From Heterobasidion occidentale (Eukaryota; Basidiomycota; Agaricomycetes; Russulales; Bondarzewiaceae), in NCBI GenBank assembly GCA_039111635.1, contig JBCAQO010000010.1, positions 2,356,001 to 2,420,000 on the forward strand: DNA of 64,000 nucleotides, given 5' to 3'. The notes beneath the pieces were generated by a model. The model was not told the DNA's origin and did no database searches. It worked only from the letters and a program-made list of their open reading frames with translations. Position numbers and translations under genes: made by a program. Position 1 is the first letter of the stretch. Each line of letters opens with the position of its first letter. This document shows, in pieces, positions 1 through 11,198 of the stretch.

Positions 1-1019
1 TAGCCTCAATCCACACCTTCGCTGACGCAGTGGACATAAGCGTAACGACCGTGATCCCTAGCGAATGAGCATGGCTGATATGGTGCTCATTGTTGGTGGG
101 ATTATCATCAATCCATATCAGGAGCAGGTCTGTGGTTTGAGGATTCGCGATTGACGAAGCCAGCTCAAGAGAGTTCATTCCTTTGAGGAAATGAATAAAA
201 AAGTCAGTGAGCGTGGCGATCGATGAGTTTATACTAACTTCGCATTACGCCTATCTGGCTAATAGCATCAAATATAGTTCGTTGTCCCACGAACTGGTCA
301 AGGCTGGAGGGAGTGACGCCGCCGACGGCGAACTCATCGAGACGTAAGAGAAGAACATCGCGTGTCTCTTCATCGATACGAGTGTTGAGCCAATGAGAAA
401 GGGAAGCACAGAAGGGCTTTCCAGGGCAGCACGACACCTGTTTCAATCATATTGGATGAGTATTGAAGATGTAAGGGAATATTGACAGCCTGACATACTT
501 CATCTCCAATTGTCTGGGTCCAAAATTGACGAACTTCTTCACTCGCAAGAAAAGATATTGCTGACGGGGGGCGATCCGTGACTGACCCATCCTGATTCCT
601 CGAAGACGTATCAGATATCTGTAGCGCAAATGCTAATATGGAGACTCTCTGAGAAATCCGTTTCTCGTCATCTTGGAGCTCATCCAGGACAGTCGAAGGA
701 CTCAGGAATGACAGGAGCGCCACGCGCTTCGAACGTTTTCTGTCCAAACTGATAAATGCTCCCTGGTACGGCTGAGAGTCTCTCCTAAATCTTGCAGGCA
801 GGAGATAGTGGCTGGGTTAAGACGAGGCGAAATAGCTACTGTCGAGGATTGTGACTGCGACGAGATTGACGGGAATAATGGGGAGAGTATGCTCGATATT
901 CTGGAAACTGTTGTCTTGAGTTCGCGAATCGTCGAATTCCTGGAGTTCGACAAATCGTTCCATTTCTGGATGGCGAGTGCTGTAGAAATAATCGCTTGTA
1001 CGATCGATATAGGATCCAT
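1..1019 (-). CDS. HeLo-like / TIR-like N-terminal protein, truncated at window edge
   Basis: The protein starts at MDPISIVQAII (ATG at 1019; an upstream ATG at 1046 is possible). Its first ~110 residues resemble the helical HeLo/MLKL-like module seen at the N-terminus of agaricomycete NLR-type and related proteins. After introns at 438-498 (GTATGT...CAG) and 181-238 (GTTAGT...AAAG) comes a TIR-like stretch with LLLIWIDDNP, then GITVVTLMSTASAKVWIEA, running off position 1. Both introns keep the frame. Near 735-745 the frame changes: VWTEN reads on only after one extra base to join KRSKRVALLSFLSP. In this family such modules precede NACHT, kinase or repeat domains, which would lie outside the window. 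It could be a pseudogene or carry a sequencing error. The family assignment is from motif recognition. Confidence 0.6.
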
Positions 1020-2080
1020 ATCAGTAACGATGAGGGTCAAGCTCAAGTTGGTCAGTCGCTGTACTTATGTTGTGTTCTGTATACCGGGCGCTCCCGTTTC
1101 AAGTCCGATTATCCCCATTAGCCTAACGAGACGTCCAGCAGCATCTTTCAGCAAGCTACCTGAATTCAACAGATGAGACACGCTCGAGTCGCATTGGTAA
1201 TCATATTACTTAGATTCTCTGCAAGTCCTAAATTGTGAGAGATAGTATAGGTGACCACAATTCACCTTGAGGGTGATGCTTGGCCTACTCAAGTCGGATA
1301 AGATACTTACCTTATGGAGTGGAGTTTATGTCAGTTCTGCTAACTTTTCACTGACAGGCGACATTGCACTGAGCTGTCCAAGGTGATTATGAATATACAA
1401 AGAACAGGACCGGTGAGCGGCAACTTGTCGTTCTTGGCGTTTTTACTTGCAACTACAGAGACTGACGTAGTTAGCCAGAAGGATGACAGTTCGCGCAAAT
1501 GCTCACCAGGGTGTTATTGATCTGTCCGGACATAATATACCTGCAGGTTTCCATATAGATATCATGATCGTCCCCGATGAGCAGACCATGATGCTACTTT
1601 CTGAAATCGATTCACAAGATGAGAATCAGTCTTATGATATACGTGTGAGGGCAAACTTGCGTACCAATCATATTGATAGCCAAGCAAACTGCTCACAATT
1701 TCTTTTGAATCTCCAGCAACTGATGCAAAATGTGGGCGCCGGCATCGTCCTCATCTCCCTCGCTTAATACTCCCATATATTCTCATCCCTTGATGGCCCA
1801 AAGAACACCCACTGCGTCGACGGAATTTGAAAACCTCACTTTTAACCACTCACAGCAGAACGGCTCTTCATAGACGTGTGCACGAGGGATGTGAACTTGA
1901 ACCGCGCGGTGGGCACGTAACGAAATGTTTTTCATTATCAAAACAGTGGTGTGAAAGGATATCACGGTGAATGTGCAAGTAGAGCGCTCAAGAGCGCTGA
2001 GCGCGAGCAGGCTTTTGCTCCACGTGATGCTGTGGATCCCGAACACAGTCGTCCCCAACCGCGTTTTAGGCTCTCTCACC
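1020..2080. other. Intergenic, no convincing gene
   Basis: This is the divergent space between the HeLo-like gene (-) and the nucleotidyltransferase gene (+). A 94-codon reading frame at 1483-1767 (+) has no recognisable motif and no splice context that extends it. I see no tRNA, repeat or clear promoter element. Confidence 0.4.
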
Positions 2081-3060
2081 ATGGATGCAATATCAGAACA
2101 TCTAAAATCAGGATATATCACTGCGGCAGTCTCAAAGCGCGCGAAACATGGACCCTTGCCTCATATCTCCAGCGATTACAACGACCATCTTCTTGCAGCG
2201 CAAGCGCTTTCTGAACACCTCGACGCCATGGGCTGCCATCACGCTTACATCGGCGGATTTGCTTGGTCTTTGTTGGGAAGTACGCGACCAACAGTAAGCC
2301 AGTTTTATGCAAGTGGTATCAATTGCTACCTGTAGTAAATGATGATATCACTAGCACGATATAGACGTTTTGATCGAAACCGAGGATATTCTAACCGTTC
2401 GCAAAACGCTTGATAGCTTGGACATCCACTTTGCAGTGGACACATTGAAGCTATACTTCGTAAAGGTTGGATTCCGATTAACCTTTAACTCCGATGTATA
2501 TTATCGAATTGCGTACTCTTGCAGAACCTTGACGGCATAAGCTCCAGCGAATACCTCGTTCGACAAACCAAAGACAATGTCCTGATTGAAACCTTACCGA
2601 CTGGGAGGATGGGACTTCCGAGTGTGGCCGAACCTATCTTATATGTCACTGAGTATCGTGAGGCCCTTGTTGCTACCTCGAGTCGCAGCCGCTCACGCCT
2701 CGATGCACAGGGATCCGCATCTTGCATCCGTCGGTCCTCATTCTGACCAAACTCAATCGCTGGACGAAAATGTACACCTCCACTCGTCCGATGACCATTC
2801 AAAAGAACTCCTCGGACAGAAATGACATCCAATTCCTAATTCAATGGCTCGCTGAAAATGATCTCCGAATCAGTTTCGATCAGTATCAGGGAAAACCCAA
2901 GATAGACTTATTGCGTATGGTTCGAATATTTCACGGCAAGCACGAGGAAGCAGTAGAATTAATGGAGAAGTTGAAGAGGATCCTATCGCCGTCAGACTGG
3001 GATGAGATGGTCGCACTTCCCCTGCCAAATGACGAGTCGCTGGTTCCTCCAACGGACTAA
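2081..3060 (+). CDS. Nucleotidyltransferase-fold protein (MNT/AbiEii-like), four exons
   Basis: The four exons 2081-2293, 2355-2465, 2525-2657 and 2711-3060 join in frame to 268 residues with no lesion. The introns are 61, 59, 53 bp with GTAAGC/GTTGGA/GTGAGG donors and CTAG/GCAG/ACAG acceptors. Residues 57-77 read IGGFAWSLLGSTRPT then HDIDVLI. This is the GG...GS-R-T-DxD signature of minimal nucleotidyltransferases, with metal-binding candidates Asp73 and Asp75. Intron 1 falls between the GS loop and the DxD. The C-terminal half carries LIETLPTGRMGLP and a basic stretch around TKLNRWTKMYTSTRP. Similar proteins are common, uncharacterised, single-domain genes in mushrooms. The bacterial MNT/AbiEii relatives transfer NMP to tRNA or proteins as toxins; function here is unknown. 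The start is the first ATG compatible with the family N-terminus. Confidence 0.75.
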
Positions 3061-3927
3061 TTCAAAGTGAGGTATGAAAGGCAAGTCATTGACTGGTCGA
3101 CATTGACAGCAATCGGGTTCACTTCACTCAGTGGCCTCTGGGCTTTAGGACCCTGTTACGGTCAATGTTACGTCTGGTGAAATAGGCTCGCACAGCTCCG
3201 CCGTTTCATAAGTGCGCTATCTCGCAGGGACGCTCCTACATGCTTTCCGCTTTTTTCGTTCAAAATATTGGACGCGAAATCCCGGAAAGAGGCTATCGAG
3301 AGGACCATGATTCTATAGTTAAGATCACGACCATGTCAGCGTCTTGTCATGGTGCATTATGCGTCGTCTCATATAGCCACTCGCATTATTCGATCCTGCT
3401 CAGAATGCCTTCCTTCAATTCTCTCCTGTTGGGATGTGCTGCTATCGGATAGTCAATACCTACCGCGTACCGGTGTCATCGAGCTTTGCTACCATATCTA
3501 CTCAGGTCCTAGCGCGCATGTGTACCTTTGTCTCTCGCTAAGCATCCGGAATGGGTTCCCTATGTATCCATTTTTCTTCTCTATGCACTAGCATATGTTC
3601 TGAAACCCGACATCCGAATTTTGCGTAGCCAAGTCTAAGTAATGTAGTCCTAGCGAACACCCTGACAACTCGGGGTCCGCGGACAATGCCACGAAATCGT
3701 CACTGATGCATGTCCTGCGGTCCTGTTTAGAAAGGAGGTTCTTTTTCTTCATGTCTCTACTTTCCATACATTGTGACGAGTCTATCAATTGAGAATGTAA
3801 TCTGCCTGATACCTGTTGCTACGAAAATTATAATTATTACACCGAGAGCAGACGCTAATCCAAGGCAATAGTAGTCTCCATAATGATAGCGGAACCCAAG
3901 AAATAAAACGACACCAACTGCCTTTCA
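3061..3927. other. Intergenic, no gene seen
   Basis: The reading frames here are short (up to 80 codons) and show no family motif or splice-consistent extension. It lies between convergent gene ends: the nucleotidyltransferase (+) upstream and the PH-domain gene (-) downstream. Confidence 0.4.
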
Positions 3928-6514
3928 TCAACGACCATCTACGAAGTCCAACGCAGAATCAAATTCCCTCACGAGTCGCTCAGGGCTGAACGCCTTGGTT
4001 CTCTTCACTACATGTGACACGCCCTTCATCAAGATATTGCGGCGATTGGCCTTATCCTCTCCCTCTGTCCTGCGGCTTCCCGAGCTCCTGCTGTCGCCAT
4101 CATCCGGGACCTCCAAAGCTGCATCCTGGAACGACGACGAATCGCCCATGAGAGACCCTGCCGTCGAGCCGAAGCTGCTCGAAGGGGCCAAGACTGTGCT
4201 CAACCGACGACGGATGTCGGATGGATCGTCCTGCGTGAGGATCATCGGAGAGAAGGTCGGCTGCATCGAAGATGATGGCGGCACGATTCGAAGCGGCTGC
4301 GCCGTCGACGCGTTGCTCAACAGCCTGCTTCGCTCCTTCTCCCTCTCTCTTTCACGGTCCCTGTCCCTGTCCCTGTCTTCGTCCTTCCTGTCCCGCATCT
4401 TCTTCCCCAACCTGCTCTTGCTGAGCTTCTTCGCGATCCCGTGCGCCGATCCGTCCTCTCGCAAGATCTCCATGGCCTGAGGTTTATTTCGCCCCCGCCC
4501 ATCCTCGTTCGTTGAGGCCAACAAACGCGCACGCACGACGCCGCCTGCAGAAACGGTGCTCGTCGTGGTGCCTGTGAGCGGCCCATTCGTCCCATGGACG
4601 ACAGAGTGGGCGGTGAGAAGCGCGGGAGAAAGAGCAGAGAGGGGATCGAGGCCACCGTGCCCTGCATCGAGAGCAAGCGGGGAATATGGCCGATTCTTGT
4701 GTGAGTGAATCGAAGAGAGGGTGTTCGGGAACGCTGACGCCGGCTTGCCCGGCGTGTGCGGCGACAAGGACTGGATCGAAGACGGGCTTGAGACCGCCGA
4801 ATGAGGTCGCGAGAGGCGGCGAGACTCCGCAAGGTGAGGAAATGGGGTCAGAGGCTCTGACGCGGGCTCCTGGGCACGCACACGACTCTGCCGTTCGAGG
4901 TCTTGCATCCAGGCGTCCCACTCGATCTCACTCATGAGCCCTTCATCACTGTCTCCGCCATCGTCTGACCCGAACTCCATGGTCCCATGCAGCTCGTCAT
5001 CAGCATCGCGCGTGACCACGCTCGGTCTTCGCATTCTCTCTGTCGACGCGACAGAGAGTGTTCGCTGACGTTTGTCGCCCCACTTTATGTAGCTCATCGC
5101 CTGGCCAATGTCGCCCATGCTCGCCCTCTGTGCCCGCTCTGCGACGTCCCTTCGCCATTCTGGATATGGGAGCGGCGCAGCTGAAGCGGGAGAAAACCTG
5201 TTGCCAGAGGTGGATGCTTTTGCCGAAGCCTTGTTCGGCACGAATGTCGAGCTGACGGAGTCCGGAGCATGACGATGGAGGATGCGGAGAAAGTTGGCGT
5301 ACGCTGTGGTTGCCGTGAGTGACCACGAGGAACGAGAATGGAGCAGCAGGAAGACTGACCGACGTCTTCTAGCATATCGAGAATGACCCAAATACCTTGT
5401 GTATCGTCGTCGAGGGGGATGTCGTGTACGGACCCCATTCCAGGTCTGGATTCTGGCCTACTCTCCCCACTGGAGCCCCATCGCCTCTCCTTGTGGGGTT
5501 TGAATGCGTCATCTTTCGATCCTCTTCGACTCCACGGTCCTGTCCCGTCTTCACTTTCTCGACTCTCGATCACATTGCCGGTCCACGGATCATGCCACGC
5601 ATCCGCCACGGGAGAAATCGGAGGGTCGTAGGACCGATCGGGGCTGTAGGTGGGTTCTGCAGGAGCGAATTTCGCGCACACGACACGGGAGCTCTGGGGA
5701 GTGCCTGCCAACACGCCTAGGACGTCTTCTGCGTTGCGAAGGGCGTGCAACGAGCTCAGAGGGGAGGAGTGGATCGGGCTAGAGGACTGCCATTTTTAAA
5801 AAAGTGAGCGAGCGTTCCCGCCCTCGGTCGGAACACGCACAGAACGGTCTTTGAACAGGTTGAGCATCCCTTGGTGGATGATGATCCACCGCTCCCGCCA
5901 CTCGAGCTTCGTTTTCTTGCGCTTCCGGATCACAGGCGAGGTGTCTGCGGGACTCTGACCGGGCCTCGGTTTATCTTTTTCTGCCCTGAGCTCCTTCTCT
6001 GTCCATATGACCCTGAGCGCTTTGACCCTGGCTTCGAAGTAGGGCTCGACGTACTCGGGTATGTTTTCACGTGGAAGGCGGACGATGGCACCCGGGGGAT
6101 GAAGCTCTAAAAGCTCGTAGGGCCGAAGCCGATACCAAGAGAGTGAGTCGTCGTCTTCCATGAGCTGACCGGTGGAGAACATGATGAGCGCATAACGGGT
6201 CGTAGCGTGGGCGGTAAGAGGAGAGCTGGTAGGTTCGACAAGGGGCTTGGAAGGGAGGTGTCTGGAGGAATCGATTTCGAGATCCGAGTCGTCGTCGAAC
6301 GCGTCGCCAAGATCAAAAGATAGCTCAGAGGGGTTGTCAATGGAACGGCGGGAACGAGAGATGGAAGCGAAGGTGATGGGAGATACAGGGCGATGTCGGG
6401 GGGGAAAGGAGAACTGATTTGAGGCGGGCTGGCTGGAAGCTTTGGAAAGGATGTACTGCTTTACTTCGGCGACCTTCCAAGAGTATCAAAGTGGGCAACA
6501 AGCCACTGATCCAT
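3928..6514 (-). CDS. PH-domain protein with long disordered C-terminus
   Basis: Exons 6514-5841, 5786-5360 and 5303-3928 are separated by introns of 54 bp (GTGCGT...GCAG) and 56 bp (GTCAGT...ACAG). They total 2477 nt; one added base near 6478 (HFDTL/WKVAEVKQYIL) gives 826 codons. A pleckstrin-homology-like segment spans about residues 203-290 (LEWRERWIIIHQGMLNLFKD, then SRVVCAKF after intron 1), suggesting binding of membrane lipid or a partner at a membrane. The C-terminal ~480 residues are rich in Ser, Pro and charged residues, with an RDRDRDRERERE tract and SPERLVREFDSALDFVDGR at the end. An alternative start is the ATG at 6532. No enzymatic motif is seen. It is the only reading through 3.9-6.5 kb and looks expressed, apart from the frameshift. 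Confidence 0.6.
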
Positions 6515-7404
6515 CGCGACTGCGGGACGCATGATGAGCGAAAAGATGAAGATGATCAGAACAAAGACGGACCGAATCTGCATGCGATGGGCATGGGGAC
6601 GTGAGCCTGCTTCTGAGGGTGCAGCATGGTTGGCGGTGCGAGCGAGGAGTGGAGGGGATGGGGAGAGTCTACGCGTGAGGGATCGTAAAAGAAGACATGG
6701 AGGATGACTGAGGGTAAGTACTGCTCTAGGGGGATGTGTATTTTGGGTGTGCTTGTTGTTGGAGGACGTGCGATCAGGGCTATCGGGGACGATCCGGCAA
6801 AAGGACTTGCCTGTAGAGATTGGAGGGAGCAGGAACGGGACGATCGAGCAACGGTGACAAGGCTACGCGTTTCAGGCTGAAGGGCCGAAGGGCTGGAAAG
6901 GCCAAGACCCCTGTGGATACCGATGGTGGATGGGGTGAATTAATGGAGAGCGCGAGGTGGGGGCGCGGGAGAGATAGGATTGTGACGGCTCTCCTCGGAG
7001 AGGGGTCCGCCGGGGCAGCACGCTGTGCGACACGGCCACGTTTCTGTCGGATTTGAGGGCGCGGATCGTGCTGAGATGCTGGTGGGTGATGTTGATGGGC
7101 TGCAGGGGACGGAGGAGCTCGCAGCGCGCGAGAGGAGGTGTTTTGGGCCTGTATCTGAGCCCAATGCGGGCGGAGGGTTGCCATATCGAGCGTTGCGGGA
7201 GTGGGCTGGTCTACTGCTGGCCTGGACGACGACACGAAGGAAACAGCTGCTCGTCGAACGGCTCGGATTGCCGGGGGCGCTTCCAGACTAGAGCCAGCCC
7301 CTTCTTGGCGCACCTGCAGCGGTGCTGCTCGCCCTCGCCCAACCATCCTTATAAAAAATGTCCTCCTCCCTCTCCCCCGCGTCCCCCTACCACTAGCTGG
7401 ATCC
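6515..7404. promoter_or_regulatory. Divergent intergenic region with TATA-like box
   Basis: About 890 bp separates the starts of the PH-domain gene (-) and F-box gene (+), so it probably carries both promoters. A TATAAAAA-type box sits at 7350-7357, about 50 bp before the F-box ATG at 7405. An extra ATG at 7357-7359 is not in a recognisable coding context. No other feature is evident. Confidence 0.4.
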
Positions 7405-8828
7405 ATGTCGCCCTCCTCCCCTCCCCTCTCCGTCTCCGATCTCCCCCTCGAACTCATCCTCACCGTCTTCTACTGGTGCACCCTCGCTTCTCCCGACGCC
7501 CCGCTCACCATCAGCTCCGTCTGTCGCAGATGGCTCCAACTCACGCGCTCATCCCCCGAGCTCTGGACTCGCCTTGACCTCCACATTCACTCCCTCCCAG
7601 ACAACCCCGACCCTCCCCGACGCACGCATTCTCTCACGCACGCCGTCCAGAAGGCTAGTGCGTGGTTCGACAGATCAGGCATAGCGTCCCTGGACGTCCA
7701 AATCACCATCCGCAACCCTGCTCGCCCGTGCAGGCGCTCTCCCTCGCCCTCGCCCTCGCCCTCGCCCTCGCCTCGCCCTCTTCACCCATCACCATCCCCT
7801 CTGACTCTCCCCTCGCTTCCCTATTTCAATCACACATCCATAGGATCCGCACACTCGTGGTCCACGCCCCTTCAGAGGCAGGCATACAGCCCTTGATCCG
7901 CCCCTTTCACTTCCCCGAGCCAGCGGCCGCGGACGATTCCCCGCGATCCTCCCTGCTCGAGCTCGAGCTCGAGGCTACCGACGATTCTCCTCCGGCCCAT
8001 CCTCCACTCACTGATTCCGCCGTCGCCCCCCTTCCTTTCGTCACCCCAAAATCCATTTCTGTTCACCTCACCAATCTTGCTGTCCCATCTACATGGCTCA
8101 ACCTAGAGTCTCTTGCCTCTCTCACGGTCACTCACCCCATCCTTGCCCCTCCTCTCTCTCTCACCCACGTTTTCGCTCTCCTCGAAAAATCCCCCGCCCT
8201 CCAGTACTTCTCCCTCCACTCTCGCATCTTCGAAGCCCCCGCCGCGTCCTCCCTATCCCCCATTCGCACCCTCTCCCTCCCGCACCTCCACTCCCTCCAC
8301 CTCACCCTCAACAACACCATCGACGTCCTCCTTGCCCTTCGCACCCCGAACCTCTCTACCCTCTCCATCACCGATCTCGATGGCCGCGCACCATGGACAG
8401 GACGCGCTCTCAAGGCCTTCCTCACCTCCCGCCCGCCCCTCAAACACGTCAAGTTCGAGCGTCTCCTCGGCATCGAGCACGGCACTTGGGAGTGGTGCCT
8501 GACACGTCTCCCGCTCCTCGAGGGCGCCTCGTTGGCCTACTGCGAGCGGGGCGAATACATCGTCGCTGCTCTCGCACGACGGCCCGGCGACAAGCCGGAG
8601 CCGCAGGGGCTCGCACGCGCAGAACCCACGGAGCTCTGTCCCGGCCTTCGACATCTTTCGCTCGTGCAGTGTCCCGGAGTCTACGACTCGATTCTGCCGT
8701 GGTTCCGGACAATCCGGCCGCAGCTGCGCATGGATGTCGTCAACTGCTCGGATGCAGAAGACGAAGAAGGCGGCTGGGAGGGGTGGGATGGGCTGGCTTC
8801 GCGCGGTTGGGGGGTGCACCTGAGATAG
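7405..8828 (+). CDS. F-box protein with leucine-rich C-terminal region, one frameshift
   Basis: ATG at 7405 opens MSPSSPPLSVSDLPLELILT, followed by VCRRWLQLTRSSPELWTRLDL. This is a clear F-box at about residues 11-55, expected to bind Skp1 in an SCF ubiquitin ligase. The rest has leucine-rich spacing (TLSLPHLHSLHLTLN; LKHVKFERLLGIEHGTWEWC; LRHLSLVQCPGVYDSILPWF), typical of agaricomycete F-box/LRR-like proteins whose substrates are unknown. The frame changes between TIRNP and CSPVQALSLA near 7717 in a CCC run. One added base gives 1425 nt, 474 residues, so this is probably an error or a recent lesion. A CTCGCC hexanucleotide run (about 7738-7775) follows and encodes an Ala-Leu repeat. The gene is otherwise intronless and very C-rich on the coding strand. 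Confidence 0.65.
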
Positions 8829-11198
8829 ACGCGGACGTAGGTCGGTCCTGCCTGCCTGTATCGATCGCGTGCGATCAGCATCGGAAATACAGTACTACCC
8901 CCTATTCAAGGTGTGTGAATATCGGCCAGGGGTGGCGACGACGCCCGGTACATCATGAATGGTCCAAATCTCGAGACCGCTGTCAGCTCCAATTCACGGT
9001 GGGTTAAGGATATCTTTATCCGACCATGCTGTGGGCCTACGCGTAGCATTGTCGACGGCAACGGCTCTCCCGCGTATGTATCAGAAAGAGCATCCTGCTG
9101 ACGCCTTGGTGCTGCTCTCTCAATCCGGTCTTCCGAGGCGACCTCGTGACTTGGACACGATTCAAGTCATCCCTCTCTGGCCTGTGACACCGCGTCGCCA
9201 AAGATTTAACCTCGATGGCAGTAAGAGCAGAACCCCCCACTTTGCGAAGTTCCCGGGAAGCTCACCCTACATCAACAGAGTCGCCCAATACTTACCTGCG
9301 CGGGTCAAAGCAGCACAACCTTGTCCAAGGCGTCGGGGTCGCGAACGTCGGTCTGCGGGAACATGACCGACAGACCTCGTGGGTTATGTCGCCCGCACAG
9401 AGATCGTGGGTGATTGGATTCTAGAGAGCGTTGCAAGATCACTCTGCAGCAGCGACCCTTGCAAAAAATAACCCCCTCTGATTCGGCTATATACCCCTTT
9501 GAGAGTCTCGCAATCAGACCGAGGACAACGATGCGGGACACCTGTCCACCTGTCGTGGCTCGATGTGACGTCGACAAACGCACTCGTGAATACCGTCAAG
9601 TCCTTCGGCGATAACATCTAGGCAGCGTCCATTCGGTATCTCTAAGTCTTCCGAATTTAGGCGTGTCTGCTTGGTTGCGGTCCACCATTCATTGCTGCTC
9701 ACACTCGGTGTTCAACTAAATTAGGGATTTCCCCTCCTCACGCGCCATTTGGCCTCTGACAACACGGTGATCTCCACATGCGCATCCATGGCCATCGACC
9801 ACATCCTCCTCATTTGATCGGGGACCACGGTAATGTAAGGTTCGCCAGCCTCGCTTTCAGTGAGATTCGTCTACCACTTTGCTAAGGTTCAGCGCTTTGG
9901 ACGTCGCTGGGTTTGCGCCTTACTTGATCGACATGCTCAAGACCAGTACGAGTCCAGAGAAAGTGGCCGAAACGACTTTCACATCCAATGTAAGTGTCGT
10001 GCCTCATGTCCACTGCGAGCAACCTGATAAGCGTACTCGTAGGTGTCACGTACGCGGCTCGTTTTGACTGCATGGTATACCGTCGTCAGTGGGTGTGTAA
10101 GCGTATTGCAGCGCCTCGTCCCGATTCTCGGCATAGCGTCCAAGAACTCAATGAATCCACTGTTCAATCAGTAATGTTTGTCAACGTGTCAGCTTTTATT
10201 AGGTGCGTAGAGCTGTACAGTGTCATTTCGATATACGATGCATACGAATTTCAGATTCATCTGCCCCGCAAAAGCAGATGCAATAGCATGTCTGAACAGA
10301 CGCTATTCGTTCCATCCAATGTTATCATCCAACAGGATATCAATTGTGCGTCGTCTACCCTTCATGTCCGACGAATTCTGGCATATACCTGTCCAAATTT
10401 TTGCCCAGATGCTGGATTAGCATTTTGGCGCCATGCCAATCGACAACCGCTCTCTCTTGTCACCCTTGCACAACGAGTTCACCTGACAACAAAAAAGCAG
10501 CGTGCCTGCACTCGTGAAACTCCTCAAAGCCTCCCTCGTTCGCGATTCCAATCAGATGGTCGCAACTGGTTAAGTCGCGAGTGTACTCGCCGTTATGCAG
10601 CAGTGCCTCATCTGATCACGAAACAATGATGCCTAGGGATTTGAGCTGTTACAGGCCGGTTTTCGCACTGTTCGCTCGTAAGTCTCATCCCCCCCCTTCT
10701 ATGCCGACTAACCATCATCGTCTAAATGACGTTTGAGATCTGACCTAGAGCAGTACATTCAGCTGATCTCGATCACTCTTCTTACACGTCTGCAGACCAG
10801 CAAGGCAGACATCGATGTGTATTATGTCGTATATTTAATGCACACAATGGCCACTCAGGTCGAGGGGCTCGCCTTGTGGGATACGTCGGCAGTTTGTGGA
10901 CTCACGCAGCTCGCTCGCGCCAATCAAAGCAGCGAAGACCATAATTCAGTCCCAGGGGTCTTTCGTTTAAGACATGGTGATGGTCTCGTAGTCCGCTCTA
11001 GGAAGACGTGAAATGCACTGTGTGATGTATTAGAGAACGTGTTGAAACTGGTCTTCGACACGGACACGCAATATGTCCACTTTAATTTTATTACAACCTC
11101 CGATTTCGAGTCGAAGATGATACTCCTTTTAAACCTATACGTACACGATAATCAAACGAAGTGCATTGGATCAAAAAGAAGGATGCCCGGGTCACCAC
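8829..11198. other. Gene-poor stretch with possible degenerate coding remnants
   Basis: There is no frame longer than about 210 codons and none with a recognised domain. Short pieces such as 9879-10067 (+) and 9994-10629 (+) read as plausible but unmatched peptides and may be decayed exons. Nothing repetitive is seen. The downstream neighbour ends at 11199. Confidence 0.35.

Noticed and set aside
4300..6000. Several + strand frames opposite the PH-domain gene
   Set aside because: Mirror frames of a Ser/Arg-rich coding region; the - strand gene has three spliced exons and a PH motif.
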